DNA of 59,659 nucleotides, taken from contig JBDKFK010000007.1 in the NCBI GenBank assembly GCA_039798745.1, positions 1 through 59,659 of the forward strand, given 5' to 3'. The notes below the pieces were generated by a model that was given only the letters and a program-made list of their open reading frames with translations, made no database searches and was not told the origin of the DNA. This document shows positions 33,113-41,727 of this stretch, in pieces; position 1 is the stretch's first letter, and the number at the start of each line of letters is the position of its first letter. This DNA comes from JBDKFK01 sp039798745. GTDB lineage: Bacteria > Patescibacteriota > Microgenomatia > UBA1406 > GWC2-37-13. A program made the translations under genes and the position numbers.

Positions 33113-33583
33113 TTATTGTAGGTTTAAAAAAGAAAGCATCTCTATAGCTAGGGCTTTTCTTTCAATACGTCTCATTATTTCTCTGCTATTATTTTGAGAT
33201 AGAATGTTCAAACTCCCCTCCCATAATATTTCTCTATCAATAATAGCAAGCTTTCTATGGTGGTTTCCCCGTAGCAGGGTAATATTCACACCTATTTCAC
33301 AACAATTTAGTATCTCATTGGTTGCCTGATGCTGCATGTATTCATCATGTTCTATTGGATCTCTGGTAACGATATGAACTTTTATACCTTTATCCACTAA
33401 CATTTTAAAGATAGGTGTTAGTAGTTCCATTCTTGACGAGGTGATATAGGGCGATTCTATAATGACTTCTTTTTTGCAGTTTAGTAAATCTTCAATGAAT
33501 TGTTTATAGAAACTTGTTTCATCGAACAATTTGGATCTTTCCAAGTTGTTAAGTGTTTGTTTCTTATTCCAGAAAAAGATCAT
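33113..33583 (-). CDS. Phospholipase D-family nuclease-like protein
   Basis: 156 residues with one HKD motif: HHRKLAIIDREILWEGS (HxK, Asp, Gly-Ser) at about residues 119-135, preceded by EVIIESPYITSSRMELL. A single HKD copy implies a homodimer, as in the Nuc/bacterial PLD endonuclease group. It has a good ribosome site (AAAGGAGG, 5 nt spacing). Its ATG overlaps a TGA that ends the recombinase frame in the predicted circular form. In the integrated form that link is broken and no promoter is obvious. It is the innermost gene at the right end of the element. Confidence 0.85.
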   Translation of the reverse strand: MIFFWNKKQTLNNLERSKLFDETSFYKQFIEDLLNCKKEVIIESPYITSSRMELLTPIFKMLVDKGIKVHIVTRDPIEHDEYMQHQATNEILNCCEIGVNITLLRGNHHRKLAIIDREILWEGSLNILSQNNSREIMRRIERKALAIEMLSFLNLQ

Positions 33584-33725
33584 TTTAGCCTCCTTTCCTC
33601 TGATACAATATTCTTAGGTAGAGGTTTAATAGCAATTATGTTCGGACGTGCAGAATTATCACCGGATACTATATATATCTGCATCAATCTATTAAAAACC
33701 ACTATAGCCGGTTCAAATAGATTAG

Positions 33726-33737
33726 CGTTGGGGTCAC
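33726..33737. other. Right attachment core (attR)
   Basis: CGTTGGGGTCAC, identical to the tRNA-Glu 3' end. GGTTCAAAT at 33710-33718 mimics the T-loop sequence GGTTCGAAT, but it is 7 bp further from the core than in the tRNA, so this is not a duplicated tRNA end. Confidence 0.8.
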
Positions 33738-33790
33738 TGCGCTGAGTGCAGTGATTACCGAGCTCAGCTCGGTCACCGCGCTCCGTAATC
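33738..33790. terminator. Tandem hairpins immediately right of attR
   Basis: TCACTGC/GCAGTGA (from 33734), then ACCGAGCT-C-AGCTCGGT (33757-33773), both inside a longer dyad formed by GATTACCGAGC and GCTCCGTAATC. In the uninterrupted chromosome these would directly follow tRNA-Glu, so they may be its terminator or processing region, displaced 29 kb by integration. Confidence 0.5.
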
Positions 33791-33859
33791 TTTCAAATGT
33801 CGAATATACTCCATTGCAACTACTTATTCGCCTCCCTTGAGAAAAATACATATTTTTGA

Positions 33860-34098
33860 TATACTATAGGTACTTTTGTGCCTTCAGCACATTCATAATC
33901 CACTTTAGTCATCTGTTTAGGTGTATATATGCCTATTCTGAGGCAGAATAGCCACATTTACACTTAAACAGTGTATTCCGACGGGTCGCAGACCCCGTCG
34001 GAACATTTCCGGATCTGCACCTATTTGCCAAACGTATCCTCACGTTCGGCAGCTTGTACTGTCTGGCCTTGCCAGACACCTGAAAAAGGAGGGCATCC
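33860..34098 (+). promoter_or_regulatory. Promoter and structured leader of 34099
   Basis: TGATATACTATAGG (TATACT 33860-33865) is followed by a leader of about 229 nt. Hairpins in order: TGTGC/GCACA; CTGTTTAGGTGTA/TACACTTAAACAG enclosing CTATTCTG-AGG-CAGAATAG (33933-33951); TTCCGACGGG/CCCGTCGGAA (33976-34003); GTCTGGC-CTT-GCCAGAC (34061-34077). AAAAAGGAGGGCATCC leads into the ATG. Confidence 0.7.
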
Positions 34099-34620
34099 AT
34101 GACTGATCAACGCCGCAAAACGCTCGCAGAGATCATGAGCGCACCGCTCACGGCTGCAACCGACGCTGTCTCGCTCCTCGCGGAGCCATTGGCTTCGGCA
34201 GGCGTAGCCTTGTTCGCGATCGATCCGGCCCGTCTTGTGGATCACTACTTCCTGCCTGGGGAAACCGCCAGGCTTATGCTCCAGCAAGGAGTGTACGTGA
34301 ATGTTCAGCTGATCACCAGCCCGGATATTGTGGTGGTTACCTACCGCCGTATCAGGGAAGCCGCGCCAGAGTACGCCTCATGGGGCGCGGATACCGATGA
34401 GCATTCTGCTGACAAAGTGCTGCCGCTCGCTCACGCGGGCCTGGTGCTGCTGAACGGTGATATCAATGTCCTGCAAACCACCTTTCTGCAGGAGGATATC
34501 GAACGCCAGCTAGGCGAGAGGGGCGTTTACGCCGACGTCTCCATCATCTCCAGTGCGGAGGTGGTGGTTATTACCTACCGGCGCGTCGAGGCTCCTCAGA
34601 CGGTCAGCGACCTGACCTAA
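34099..34620 (+). CDS. Hypothetical protein with an internal duplication
   Basis: 173 residues. Two copies of a module of about 40 residues are visible: YFLPGETARLMLQQGVYVNV..ITSPDIVVVTYRRI (about 51-90) and TFLQEDIERQLGERGVYADV..ISSAEVVVITYRRV (about 132-168). No membrane helices and no known family. It is preceded by a strong AAGGAGG site and a hairpin-rich leader, and is followed after 17 nt by a small membrane protein gene with its own AAAGGAGG, so they form an operon. Base composition is richer in G+C than the neighbouring recognisable genes. Confidence 0.75.
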   Translation: MTDQRRKTLAEIMSAPLTAATDAVSLLAEPLASAGVALFAIDPARLVDHYFLPGETARLMLQQGVYVNVQLITSPDIVVVTYRRIREAAPEYASWGADTDEHSADKVLPLAHAGLVLLNGDINVLQTTFLQEDIERQLGERGVYADVSIISSAEVVVITYRRVEAPQTVSDLT

Positions 34621-34637
34621 ACACAAAGGAGGTGCTC

Positions 34638-34919
34638 ATGTCAGCTCTTGTAATGATCGTCATCGAGATCATCGGTGGAGTCGCGATGTTCAAGGCGTGG
34701 GGATGGTACTGGCCAGTCATTATGGTCATTGCTGCACTCCTGCTCCTTCGTTATACGCGATGGCTTGGCCGACTGGCCGGTGAGGCTGTTGGACTTGTTC
34801 TGTACGCGGTTGCCGTGGCAGAAACATGGCCCGACTTCGGCATGTGGTATGTGATTGCAGCCGCAGTCACCTACGCCTTTTTCATTCGTGCATTGCTGCA
34901 CGAACGACGAGGGTACTAA
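34638..34919 (+). CDS. Small integral membrane protein
   Basis: 93 residues with about three hydrophobic helices (1-16, 24-38, 46-84) and a basic C-terminus. The start is ATG 34638, because AAAGGAGG (34625-34632) is optimally spaced for it; an in-frame GTG at 34632 overlaps that site. Second gene of a two-gene operon with 34099. No family recognised. Confidence 0.7.
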   Translation: MSALVMIVIEIIGGVAMFKAWGWYWPVIMVIAALLLLRYTRWLGRLAGEAVGLVLYAVAVAETWPDFGMWYVIAAAVTYAFFIRALLHERRGY

Positions 34920-34966
34920 CTCGAACTGACGGACTTGCTCCGGCTTCTTCGAGGCTGTTCGACTTG

Positions 34967-35001
34967 GGCATGAGAGGTTCGCGCTGCGAACCCCTCATGC
35001 C
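34967..35001 (+). terminator. Terminator hairpin
   Basis: GGCATGAGAGGTTCGC and GCGAACCCCTCATGCC form a 16-bp stem with one mismatch, followed by TCTATTTTA. It closes the 34099-34919 operon. Confidence 0.8.
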
Positions 35002-35120
35002 TCTATTTTAAGAAGTGCAGCACCAATATGACTAAAGGGATTTATCACAAGATCTTCAAAAAACTCTTCACTAACTACATCTATTGACAATCTTCACCAG
35101 TTATATTATTTTATATCTAA

Positions 35121-37433
35121 ATGATTGACAACGACTATATGAACACTGATAACTCATCCAGGAACAAAAAAGTATTCATTGTCGGTGCTGTATTGCTAGT
35201 TTTAGTTATCGCGCTTGTATCTTTACTGGTTCTTTCCCAGAGAACACAACAGTCAAAACAGGCAGTTACTCCGGCATCTACAGAAACAACAAACACACAG
35301 GAAACAGCAACTAATGACTTTAAACCCAATATAGTAAGTAATGTAACACAACCTCCGGAAGTTTCTTTCATAAGCTGGACTGGTCTCGATCAGCCACCAG
35401 GTATACCCTCATCTCTTGGTGTATATTCACTAAAACAGTCGTTTACAAACGAGGAAGTGAAAACTCTCGCTCAGAAACTAAAGGCTGATGCTTTGCTGCA
35501 AAAAAAGAACAATATAATAACCTCATATACAGTAAATGATGATAAAACTGCCTCAGTACTATTTTTTAATACAGTAACCGGCGAATTTTCATATAGAGCA
35601 ACCAAAGGTATTGCGTTGCCAGAGGGCGAAAAAATAGAAGACAAAGCATACGCGTTGCTTCGGACACTCGGCTGGTATGACCCAACTATTCAGGTTGCGG
35701 CTACCTATCGCAATAGTCGCAAGCCGGGCGTGCTATATGTAGAGCTTCATAGAAGCTGGAATAGTTTGAACGCACCTCTTTTCAACCCGATTGGCCTGTT
35801 GAATGTACCGGAAAAACAATCATTATCCTCGCTTACTCTAAACAGCAATCTTTCAAACACTCCAAAAGACTCGGATATCACATCAACCTCAGATAACCGT
35901 AATGGATACCTGAGAGCGGACGATTTTAACACAATCACGCTCGGTATAAATGATGCGACTCAGACAGTGACAATGATCAAATCAACCATGCGACCTGTCG
36001 CTCGTACAACCGCTTCAACACCTCTTATATCCTATGAACAGGCAGTACAAAAACTAAAAAATGGTCAGTATACGTTTATCTTCACATCACCCGCGGGAGT
36101 TGGAGCTGCGGACTGGAGCAAAGTATATCCAGAAAATATGGCACGCGCGAAAAGAGCGGCAGTGACCGAAACCATAATGGCATATCTTGAACAGTCACCA
36201 TCAGTCTCTCAATCGACACTCGAACCTTATTACATCTTCCGGGGAACAGCCAAACTTGATTCGGGGTATACGGTAACCTTTAATGCCGCGGTACCTGCCG
36301 CAGTAAATGGTCCGCTTTCATCAGACATATCGCTCTTGGCATCGGTTAAGGGTATTTTCGCGCAAGCTGTAGATACCACTCAAAAACAGGGGACCTTTGA
36401 TGGTGGCACAAAAACATCCACCGTTACACCTTCCGCGACTGGCGAAGCACCTGTAGATCCGGGTTACTGCCGACCTGCTGCTAGCGAACTTGCGCCGGTT
36501 TATCAGGCCAACGGTCTCACCTTTGGTTGGGCGTCTTACACTTACTGGAAAACTGAGTATAGAAACAGCAAAAGTGGTTATTGGTATTACGTGCCAGACT
36601 CAGGAGCTACAGCAACCATAGTTGAAAGCAATCTGGATTCTATAATAGCTGCGCTAGAGAAGGTTAATCCAAAGGCTGACATCCGCGACGAACGAAAGAA
36701 AATTCAATATGATATACAAAACAATATCCCCGCGCAACAACTTGCGCAGGACTCAGAAGATGCCTCAACGACAACCGAAACAACGCAGAAGCAGGATACA
36801 TTCTATCCTACAGAAGTTCCTCAGCCGACAACCGTACTAAACACAGTATTTATAAATATATTCGGACCTGCAACAGCTTGTCCGGTAAGACTTACCGGTT
36901 CATCTCCAACTTTATTCGTGTATGGTGTTATAGGTAGCAATATACGTATAAAACCTCCTACAACCTATACATATGCGGATCCAGCTGTATCGGCCGACGG
37001 TGAATGGAATATTGAAATACTTGGTACAAATGATCTCAAGACCAGCGAAGTGAGAAGGCCTTATATGTATTATGAGTATAAAAAGGTTGATTTTGCACGA
37101 CCCGCTAAAGGATGGATTGTCAAAAAGACTCAGTTTGAGGAATGGATAAACGATTCACTGAGAACTCAGTTAGTACTTACACCTGCCGAGTCTGAAAGAG
37201 CGCTCTTTGAACTTCGACACGCGGCAGCGGATGTTGCTGGAAACGAAGTATTCGTTGGCATGATTGACGAACTGGAACTGAGCGTGAAAGTGCCGCTTAA
37301 AGTAAACGGCGCTATAGTAAAAAGACTACATATGTATGTTGGCAAACCAAAGGGTCCCGTAGCTTCACCACTTCTTACGCCTGTGATTCGCTCTGAATCA
37401 CTCGTACTTGAATTGGGTTCCCATGCAGAATAA
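35121..37433 (+). CDS. Large single-pass surface protein, unknown
   Basis: 770 residues. A short charged N-terminus, one membrane helix (about 17-39, VFIVGAVLLVLVIALVSLLVL) and a Thr/Gln/Ser-rich linker are followed by a large external region containing LGVYSLKQSFTNEEVKTLAQKL and DPGYCRPAASELAPVYQANG. The middle resembles a YycH/peptidase-propeptide-like alpha/beta pattern, but I do not assign a family. TTGACA (35084-35089) with TATTTT 17 bp on lies just before the ATG, so the mRNA is near-leaderless. An alternative start is Met7. Possibly an envelope or sortase-independent wall protein of this lineage. Confidence 0.75.
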   Translation: MIDNDYMNTDNSSRNKKVFIVGAVLLVLVIALVSLLVLSQRTQQSKQAVTPASTETTNTQETATNDFKPNIVSNVTQPPEVSFISWTGLDQPPGIPSSLGVYSLKQSFTNEEVKTLAQKLKADALLQKKNNIITSYTVNDDKTASVLFFNTVTGEFSYRATKGIALPEGEKIEDKAYALLRTLGWYDPTIQVAATYRNSRKPGVLYVELHRSWNSLNAPLFNPIGLLNVPEKQSLSSLTLNSNLSNTPKDSDITSTSDNRNGYLRADDFNTITLGINDATQTVTMIKSTMRPVARTTASTPLISYEQAVQKLKNGQYTFIFTSPAGVGAADWSKVYPENMARAKRAAVTETIMAYLEQSPSVSQSTLEPYYIFRGTAKLDSGYTVTFNAAVPAAVNGPLSSDISLLASVKGIFAQAVDTTQKQGTFDGGTKTSTVTPSATGEAPVDPGYCRPAASELAPVYQANGLTFGWASYTYWKTEYRNSKSGYWYYVPDSGATATIVESNLDSIIAALEKVNPKADIRDERKKIQYDIQNNIPAQQLAQDSEDASTTTETTQKQDTFYPTEVPQPTTVLNTVFINIFGPATACPVRLTGSSPTLFVYGVIGSNIRIKPPTTYTYADPAVSADGEWNIEILGTNDLKTSEVRRPYMYYEYKKVDFARPAKGWIVKKTQFEEWINDSLRTQLVLTPAESERALFELRHAAADVAGNEVFVGMIDELELSVKVPLKVNGAIVKRLHMYVGKPKGPVASPLLTPVIRSESLVLELGSHAE

Positions 37434-37513
37434 AACAACATACAAATTGAGGATTACCGCTTTTATTAAGGCTCGCCTCCTCATAGTTGTGTACAATACA
37501 ATAAACTTACACA

Positions 37514-39283
37514 ATGCACGCGCTTTTTAGGGCACACCAGACCTACTATAATATCTACATAGCTTCAATTCTGCTTGCGGTCATAATTAATATAGTACTT
37601 TCCTATATTCTTGTACTCAGACGTCGACACTCGTTCACTATCTCAGCATTTATTTTGTTTTTAGTAAGTATATCTATGTGGGCGATTGCCACAATTGTAC
37701 TTAATGATTCATCCATATCCACCTATACACGCTCGCTCATGAACGATTTATCTTCGCTAGGGTATGTAACAATACCTGTGTGGCTTACCCTCTTTTCATA
37801 CGCATATGTTGGAAAGGGTACACGGCTCCTTCGATACCGAGCTATGTACTTTATTCTATGTACGACCATATTCTTCCTTTACATGTCCTGGACAACTAAT
37901 CTTATAAAAGGCCGCACCTCGGTCGATACTTTTATGACAATGTGGGGCGCGCAGACTACTATTGGACCTCTATATATTGTATTTTTGCTCTGGCTCGAAC
38001 TTCTTTTGATCATATCGCTTATTACAATCTATAAAGACTATCGGCAGACTATAGATCCTCTGCGCAAGATACAGGGGAAATATATCGTTGCCGCGATTCT
38101 CATTCCGCTTACTGTAGGAACCCTCACAGACGGAATTCTCCCTATTTTTCATATCAATATATTCCCAGCAGCAATTCCGCTCTCAAGTATCATGAGTATG
38201 CTTATAGGCTACGCGATATTAAAGTATGGTCTGTTTGAGATGTCGTTTGAGAATTTGCTGACCAGTATGAAAATTCCTATTTTCACCTTGGGGATGAATA
38301 GCTCTATTATTATGATGAATGAGTCCGCTATATCGCTTCTTAAGCTAAACCCGAGATCGTTGCATACCGTCCAGCTGGATAAAATTATAAAAGATCTTAC
38401 GAAGCGTAATGGAAGACAGCTGAGTATTAAACAAAAGATAAAGCAGGTATTTCTCGAAGCACGTCCTGCAAAACTAAAGGGTGTAAGACTAATCAAATCC
38501 ACGGGTGAAAAAATAGATGTTGAGATGCATGCGCTTCCTGTAATCTCAGAAAATCAGATAAATGCGGTAAATATAGTTCTTTATACAGGACAGCCTGATA
38601 AATCCGCATTTGAAAAAAATGAAATAATCGGTATAGCAAGCCATGAGATAAAGACACCACTTGCCAGTATCAGACTGATTGCCGAAATGCTTCAGAAAAC
38701 TGCCAGCGATAAACATGACCTTATATCCTACGAGTATCTAAACAAAATGAATGTACAACTAAATAATATGACAAACCTGATTAATGATTTTATGGATGTA
38801 TCACGGATTGAAAAGGGCAAACTACTCCTACAGAAAGAGAGACTCAACTGTAGGGAATTTCTAATTGATATAGTAGAAATGATGCAACGGCTTGCCGGAG
38901 GAAAAACAATAACATGGGAGTTACAACCACTTATGTACATACATGCCGATAAAAACCGCATGTCTCAGGTTATGATGAATATCATCTCCAACGCAATAAA
39001 ATACTCCCCCGAAGGTACTATTATTGCGGTAAGAGCATACCGTGAAGAGTCAGCTGTCTGTATCGAAGTAGAGGATCAGGGAGACGGCATTCAAAAGAAG
39101 GATCAGGCAAATATCTTTAAAAGCTATTACCGCACAAAGAGACATGCTGGCAGTAGTACCGGCCTCGGAATGGGACTCTATATCTCAAAAAAAATAATTA
39201 CCGCTCATAAAGGCAAAATTGAGCTGGAAAGTAAGCCCGGAAAGGGGTCACTCTTTAGAATATATCTTCCTGACGATACATAA
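37514..39283 (+). CDS. Sensor histidine kinase with 7TM N-terminus
   Basis: 589 residues. Seven hydrophobic helices fill residues 12-245, as in the HisKA_7TM group. A PAS-like segment (MKIPIFTLGMNSSIIMMNESAI...) follows, then the dimerisation/phosphoacceptor helix EIIGIASHEIKTPLASIRLIAEML with His at about 377. The HATPase_c domain has the N box QVMMNIISNAIKYSPEG, the G1 box EVEDQGDGI, and GLGMGLYISKKIITAHKG. It should phosphorylate a response regulator, but none is adjacent. TACAAT boxes at 37492-37502 lie 11 nt before ATG (leaderless). Confidence 0.9.
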   Translation: MHALFRAHQTYYNIYIASILLAVIINIVLSYILVLRRRHSFTISAFILFLVSISMWAIATIVLNDSSISTYTRSLMNDLSSLGYVTIPVWLTLFSYAYVGKGTRLLRYRAMYFILCTTIFFLYMSWTTNLIKGRTSVDTFMTMWGAQTTIGPLYIVFLLWLELLLIISLITIYKDYRQTIDPLRKIQGKYIVAAILIPLTVGTLTDGILPIFHINIFPAAIPLSSIMSMLIGYAILKYGLFEMSFENLLTSMKIPIFTLGMNSSIIMMNESAISLLKLNPRSLHTVQLDKIIKDLTKRNGRQLSIKQKIKQVFLEARPAKLKGVRLIKSTGEKIDVEMHALPVISENQINAVNIVLYTGQPDKSAFEKNEIIGIASHEIKTPLASIRLIAEMLQKTASDKHDLISYEYLNKMNVQLNNMTNLINDFMDVSRIEKGKLLLQKERLNCREFLIDIVEMMQRLAGGKTITWELQPLMYIHADKNRMSQVMMNIISNAIKYSPEGTIIAVRAYREESAVCIEVEDQGDGIQKKDQANIFKSYYRTKRHAGSSTGLGMGLYISKKIITAHKGKIELESKPGKGSLFRIYLPDDT

Positions 39284-39290
39284 TACTATT

Positions 39291-39373
39291 GTCATTGCGA
39301 GCCGATATACAAGAAGCGAAGCAATCTTTACTGCAAAGATTGCTTCCCCTCCGATTCGGAAGGTCGCAATGAC
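39291..39373. repeat. GTCATTGCGA-type palindromic repeat element
   Basis: 83 bp with terminal inverted repeats GTCATTGCGA / TCGCAATGAC and an inner pair GAAGCAATCTT / AAGATTGCTTC. A second member is at 56042-56123. Such short repeats with these ends occur widely in intergenic DNA of many bacteria. It is non-coding and follows the kinase gene. Confidence 0.8.
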
Positions 39374-39402
39374 AGTACGTTGCGTATATACTAGACCTTT
39401 GA

Positions 39403-39607
39403 TATACTATAGGATTGCTCCTTAACAAACCGAGAGAGATTTTGATGGGTTTGTTGCGGAGGAAATACACTACTTTATCTAAAATATTGAGTAGTATATT
39501 CCCCCCGTAACAACACCCCCTTATGTTGAATGAAGGATATCCTCATCCGATCATTCATGTTTAGACTGTGCTTATAGCACAAACGCGTCCACGCTGAAAG
39601 GAGAGCT
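39403..39607 (+). promoter_or_regulatory. Promoter and structured leader of 39608
   Basis: TGATATACTATAGG (TATACT 39403-39408), then about 195 nt with hairpins AACAAACC/GGGTTTGTT, ACTACT/AGTAGT, TGAATGA/TCATTCA enclosing AGGATATCCT, and TGTGC-TTATA-GCACA. It ends in GAAAGGAGAGCT before ATG. Confidence 0.7.
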
Positions 39608-40360
39608 ATGTATCTCAAGACTTTTACCCATGGTGTCCTACAGGCGCTTCCGTTTGCAGGAAAGCTACGGCAGCCGCCTGGAGATATGGACGCAGGAATA
39701 GTAATCGCCCGTCTTAATGGGGGATTTCTGCTTCCTGTGACCTGTGCTTACCAGAGATGGCAGGATCCCATGCTCGTGCCGATCGTGGAGAGCAACGAGA
39801 TGAACGGCAGATATCCGTTTGGCTCGAACGAGCTTGTAGTGCCTCTTTCACAGGAGGCGATCAACTCCATACTCATCCACGGTCAGTATCTTGTGGCCAA
39901 TTATCTGGTGTCGGTAGGTCTTGTCTCATACGGAGGCTTCGAAGATCCTGACGAAGGAGAACGAATCTTCGGTACGAGCTTGCTCTACACCGATATCAAG
40001 TTCTGGCAGGGGATTGAGGCTGCGGTAGAGCAACTACTCTACATCATCCTTAACCAATTCCCGGCCGAAGGGCTTGATAATCTGGACAGCCGCGCACGAC
40101 AGATACTTTCAACCATGCCATTCCCCCAAACACCGCATACAATTTCGGCAGGGTATGAGAGCATGTCGTTCCGGCTCGGCCGGTTCGCGTCGTTTCACTC
40201 AACCCGGATGATTATTCTTAATCTTCCGGATCAGGCGATCAATGTAGGTTTGAACTGGGCCGTAAGGGAACAGTGTAAGAAACTGTTTCCGGCATACCCG
40301 GGCAGATCTCAGATGAGGAATCCAAACGATGCGGTTCCTTACATTGATATGCCCGAATGA
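39608..40360 (+). CDS. Member of a local paralogous family (A), unknown function
   Basis: 250 residues, soluble, with no known domain. It shares an ordered set of positions with 40371-41624 and 52519-53235: an N-terminal strand pair (GIVIARLNGGFLLPVTCAYQ...MLVPIV), a central helix start (IKFWQGIEAAVEQLLYIILNQFPA), and a later strand near FRLGRFASFHSTRMII. It starts 8 nt after AAAGGAG, behind a hairpin-rich leader. A second family member follows after 10 nt with an identical ribosome site, so the two are one operon. Cellular role unknown. Confidence 0.72.
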   Translation: MYLKTFTHGVLQALPFAGKLRQPPGDMDAGIVIARLNGGFLLPVTCAYQRWQDPMLVPIVESNEMNGRYPFGSNELVVPLSQEAINSILIHGQYLVANYLVSVGLVSYGGFEDPDEGERIFGTSLLYTDIKFWQGIEAAVEQLLYIILNQFPAEGLDNLDSRARQILSTMPFPQTPHTISAGYESMSFRLGRFASFHSTRMIILNLPDQAINVGLNWAVREQCKKLFPAYPGRSQMRNPNDAVPYIDMPE

Positions 40361-40370
40361 AAGGAGAGCT

Positions 40371-41624
40371 ATGTTCTACACGCTGACAACTCATAGCGGC
40401 GAGCAGTTACATGCTCGTCCCCTGGACACCTCAGTGGAGTTTACCCAACCGGCTGACGATATCGGCATCGGCACCATTCTGGTTACCGATATAACCGGCA
40501 TGACTGATGTCGCTGTTCCCTTTGTCACCGGCTGGATGAGATACGGTAATGATGTGCAACTCATTCCACCAACTACCATCAAACCGTATTACATTACCGT
40601 CGAATTCATCGGCAAGATGGCCTCATTCCCGCTGCCCATGCTCGAATACTACGGAGCAGATGAGATACTGATGCTGGCTGACTGCGGCCTTGTGCTAAAG
40701 AATACCAGCGACATTTCAAAGTCTGCTACCTTTGCTTTTGGTTGGGCAACGGCCACGCATGAATGGGGGTTCTGGAAGCAACTGGTGAACGGAGTTCACT
40801 GTTTCGCGGACATGCTGCGCAACTATGCCGTTATACCGGCAAAAGTGCGCCCGAGCGTACGGGATTTCATGAACCAGTTACCTCTGTTTCCTCTAAATCT
40901 GCGAGCGCCCGAGGCAGTCGGATTTTATATCGGCTGCCGAGCACCGTTCTCAATGATGGAATCCTTCAACATAGAACTCGACTTCAACATCATGAGAAAA
41001 GTGGTGCTGAATCGTACGTTTTCAGGCATCACATTCCCCGACTGGTTCGACCCATACTACCCTGATCTCGAACATTCACTATGGGCCAGAACCGATGAAC
41101 TATACCTCCGTGAGGCTCAGGCGGGCATAAACTGGCTTTTCAGCCTCTGCCCCGAAGCAGAAGGCTGGGAACCGCGGCTACGTGAGCGCGCGTTCGCGGA
41201 ACGTTCGCTATGCGAGCCGTTTCTTGCTCTCCTCTTGGAGAAAGCCAAGTGGACCGCGATGGGTACCTACACTGCAAGACAGTGTGCTTTATGCGCGGCA
41301 CAACGACGCCAGGATTCGATCTTGTGCGAATATCACTGGGCTTTGGTAGCTCCGCATGAAGAGGTGCCTGTCCGTCGTGAAGCCGCCCGCATAATTGCTC
41401 TTACATTCCACCAACTCGCCATCCTGGGTTTTGAGCTAACTCTTGTCAGGATGGACGAAACGGGAGAAGGTGTGGGCATCGGCGTTCACTGTGCATACCC
41501 CGACGGCTGCCGCCTCACAATAGACAATCCGATCCGGTTAACCGGCGGAACACTCATTGAAGAGTGGTTGGAACGTCTGGTGAAGCACAAAATGACGCAT
41601 CACCTGCAGAGAGTAGCCTCATAA
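40371..41624 (+). CDS. Member of local paralogous family A with a cysteine-bearing extension
   Basis: 417 residues from ATG 40371 (site AAAGGAGAGCT; an earlier in-frame start at 40329 lies inside the previous gene). Residues 1-235 follow the family A plan: GIGTILVTDITG...VPFVTGW, EWGFWKQLVNGVHCFADML, FYIGCRAPF and GITFPDWFDP (52519 has IVFPSWMDK). The C-terminal 180 residues are extra, with CALCAAQRRQDSILCEYH (possible metal site) and a helical region. No function is known. Confidence 0.72.
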   Translation: MFYTLTTHSGEQLHARPLDTSVEFTQPADDIGIGTILVTDITGMTDVAVPFVTGWMRYGNDVQLIPPTTIKPYYITVEFIGKMASFPLPMLEYYGADEILMLADCGLVLKNTSDISKSATFAFGWATATHEWGFWKQLVNGVHCFADMLRNYAVIPAKVRPSVRDFMNQLPLFPLNLRAPEAVGFYIGCRAPFSMMESFNIELDFNIMRKVVLNRTFSGITFPDWFDPYYPDLEHSLWARTDELYLREAQAGINWLFSLCPEAEGWEPRLRERAFAERSLCEPFLALLLEKAKWTAMGTYTARQCALCAAQRRQDSILCEYHWALVAPHEEVPVRREAARIIALTFHQLAILGFELTLVRMDETGEGVGIGVHCAYPDGCRLTIDNPIRLTGGTLIEEWLERLVKHKMTHHLQRVAS

Positions 41625-41644
41625 GGGCTGCTATCTGCGCCTAT

Positions 41645-41675
41645 CTCACCCCCTGCCGTACAGGCAGGGGGTGAG
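41645..41675 (+). terminator. Terminator hairpin
   Basis: Perfect 13-bp stem CTCACCCCCTGCC / GGCAGGGGGTGAG with a 5-nt loop, 20 nt after the stop of 40371-41624. Confidence 0.85.
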
Positions 41676-41727
41676 CTGTACAATCTCTCTCGGTTTTATA
41701 TACTCTTATCTTCTGTATAATACCTCT

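Larger units (their letters stand above)
4268..33737. mobile_element. Integrative and conjugative element in tRNA-Glu
   Basis: About 29.5 kb between two identical 12-bp copies of CGTTGGGGTCAC. One copy is the tRNA 3' end and the other is at 33726-33737. The element carries its own large serine recombinase at the tRNA end, a repressor/operator switch, a coupling ATPase, a VirB2/VirB6/VirB4 transfer operon with an M23 peptidase, and a Replic_Relax-like protein. Cargo is dominated by defence and DNA-repair genes. Gene sequence to the left and right (pyrG-rplS; uvrABC region) is ordinary chromosome. Boundaries are exact to within the repeat; mobility is inferred. No VirB8, VirB9, VirB10 or VirB11 homologue was recognised, which would fit a monoderm-type machine. 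Confidence 0.88.

Noticed and set aside
33710..33737. A second, decayed tRNA-Glu 3' end at attR
   Set aside because: GGTTCAAAT resembles the T-loop, but the distance to the core is 7 bp too long and the T-stem cannot form. I treat only the 12-bp core as homologous.
33500..33745. 81-codon plus-strand frame across attR
   Set aside because: It is antisense to the PLD gene start and to the predicted recombinase tail; no promoter or ribosome site.
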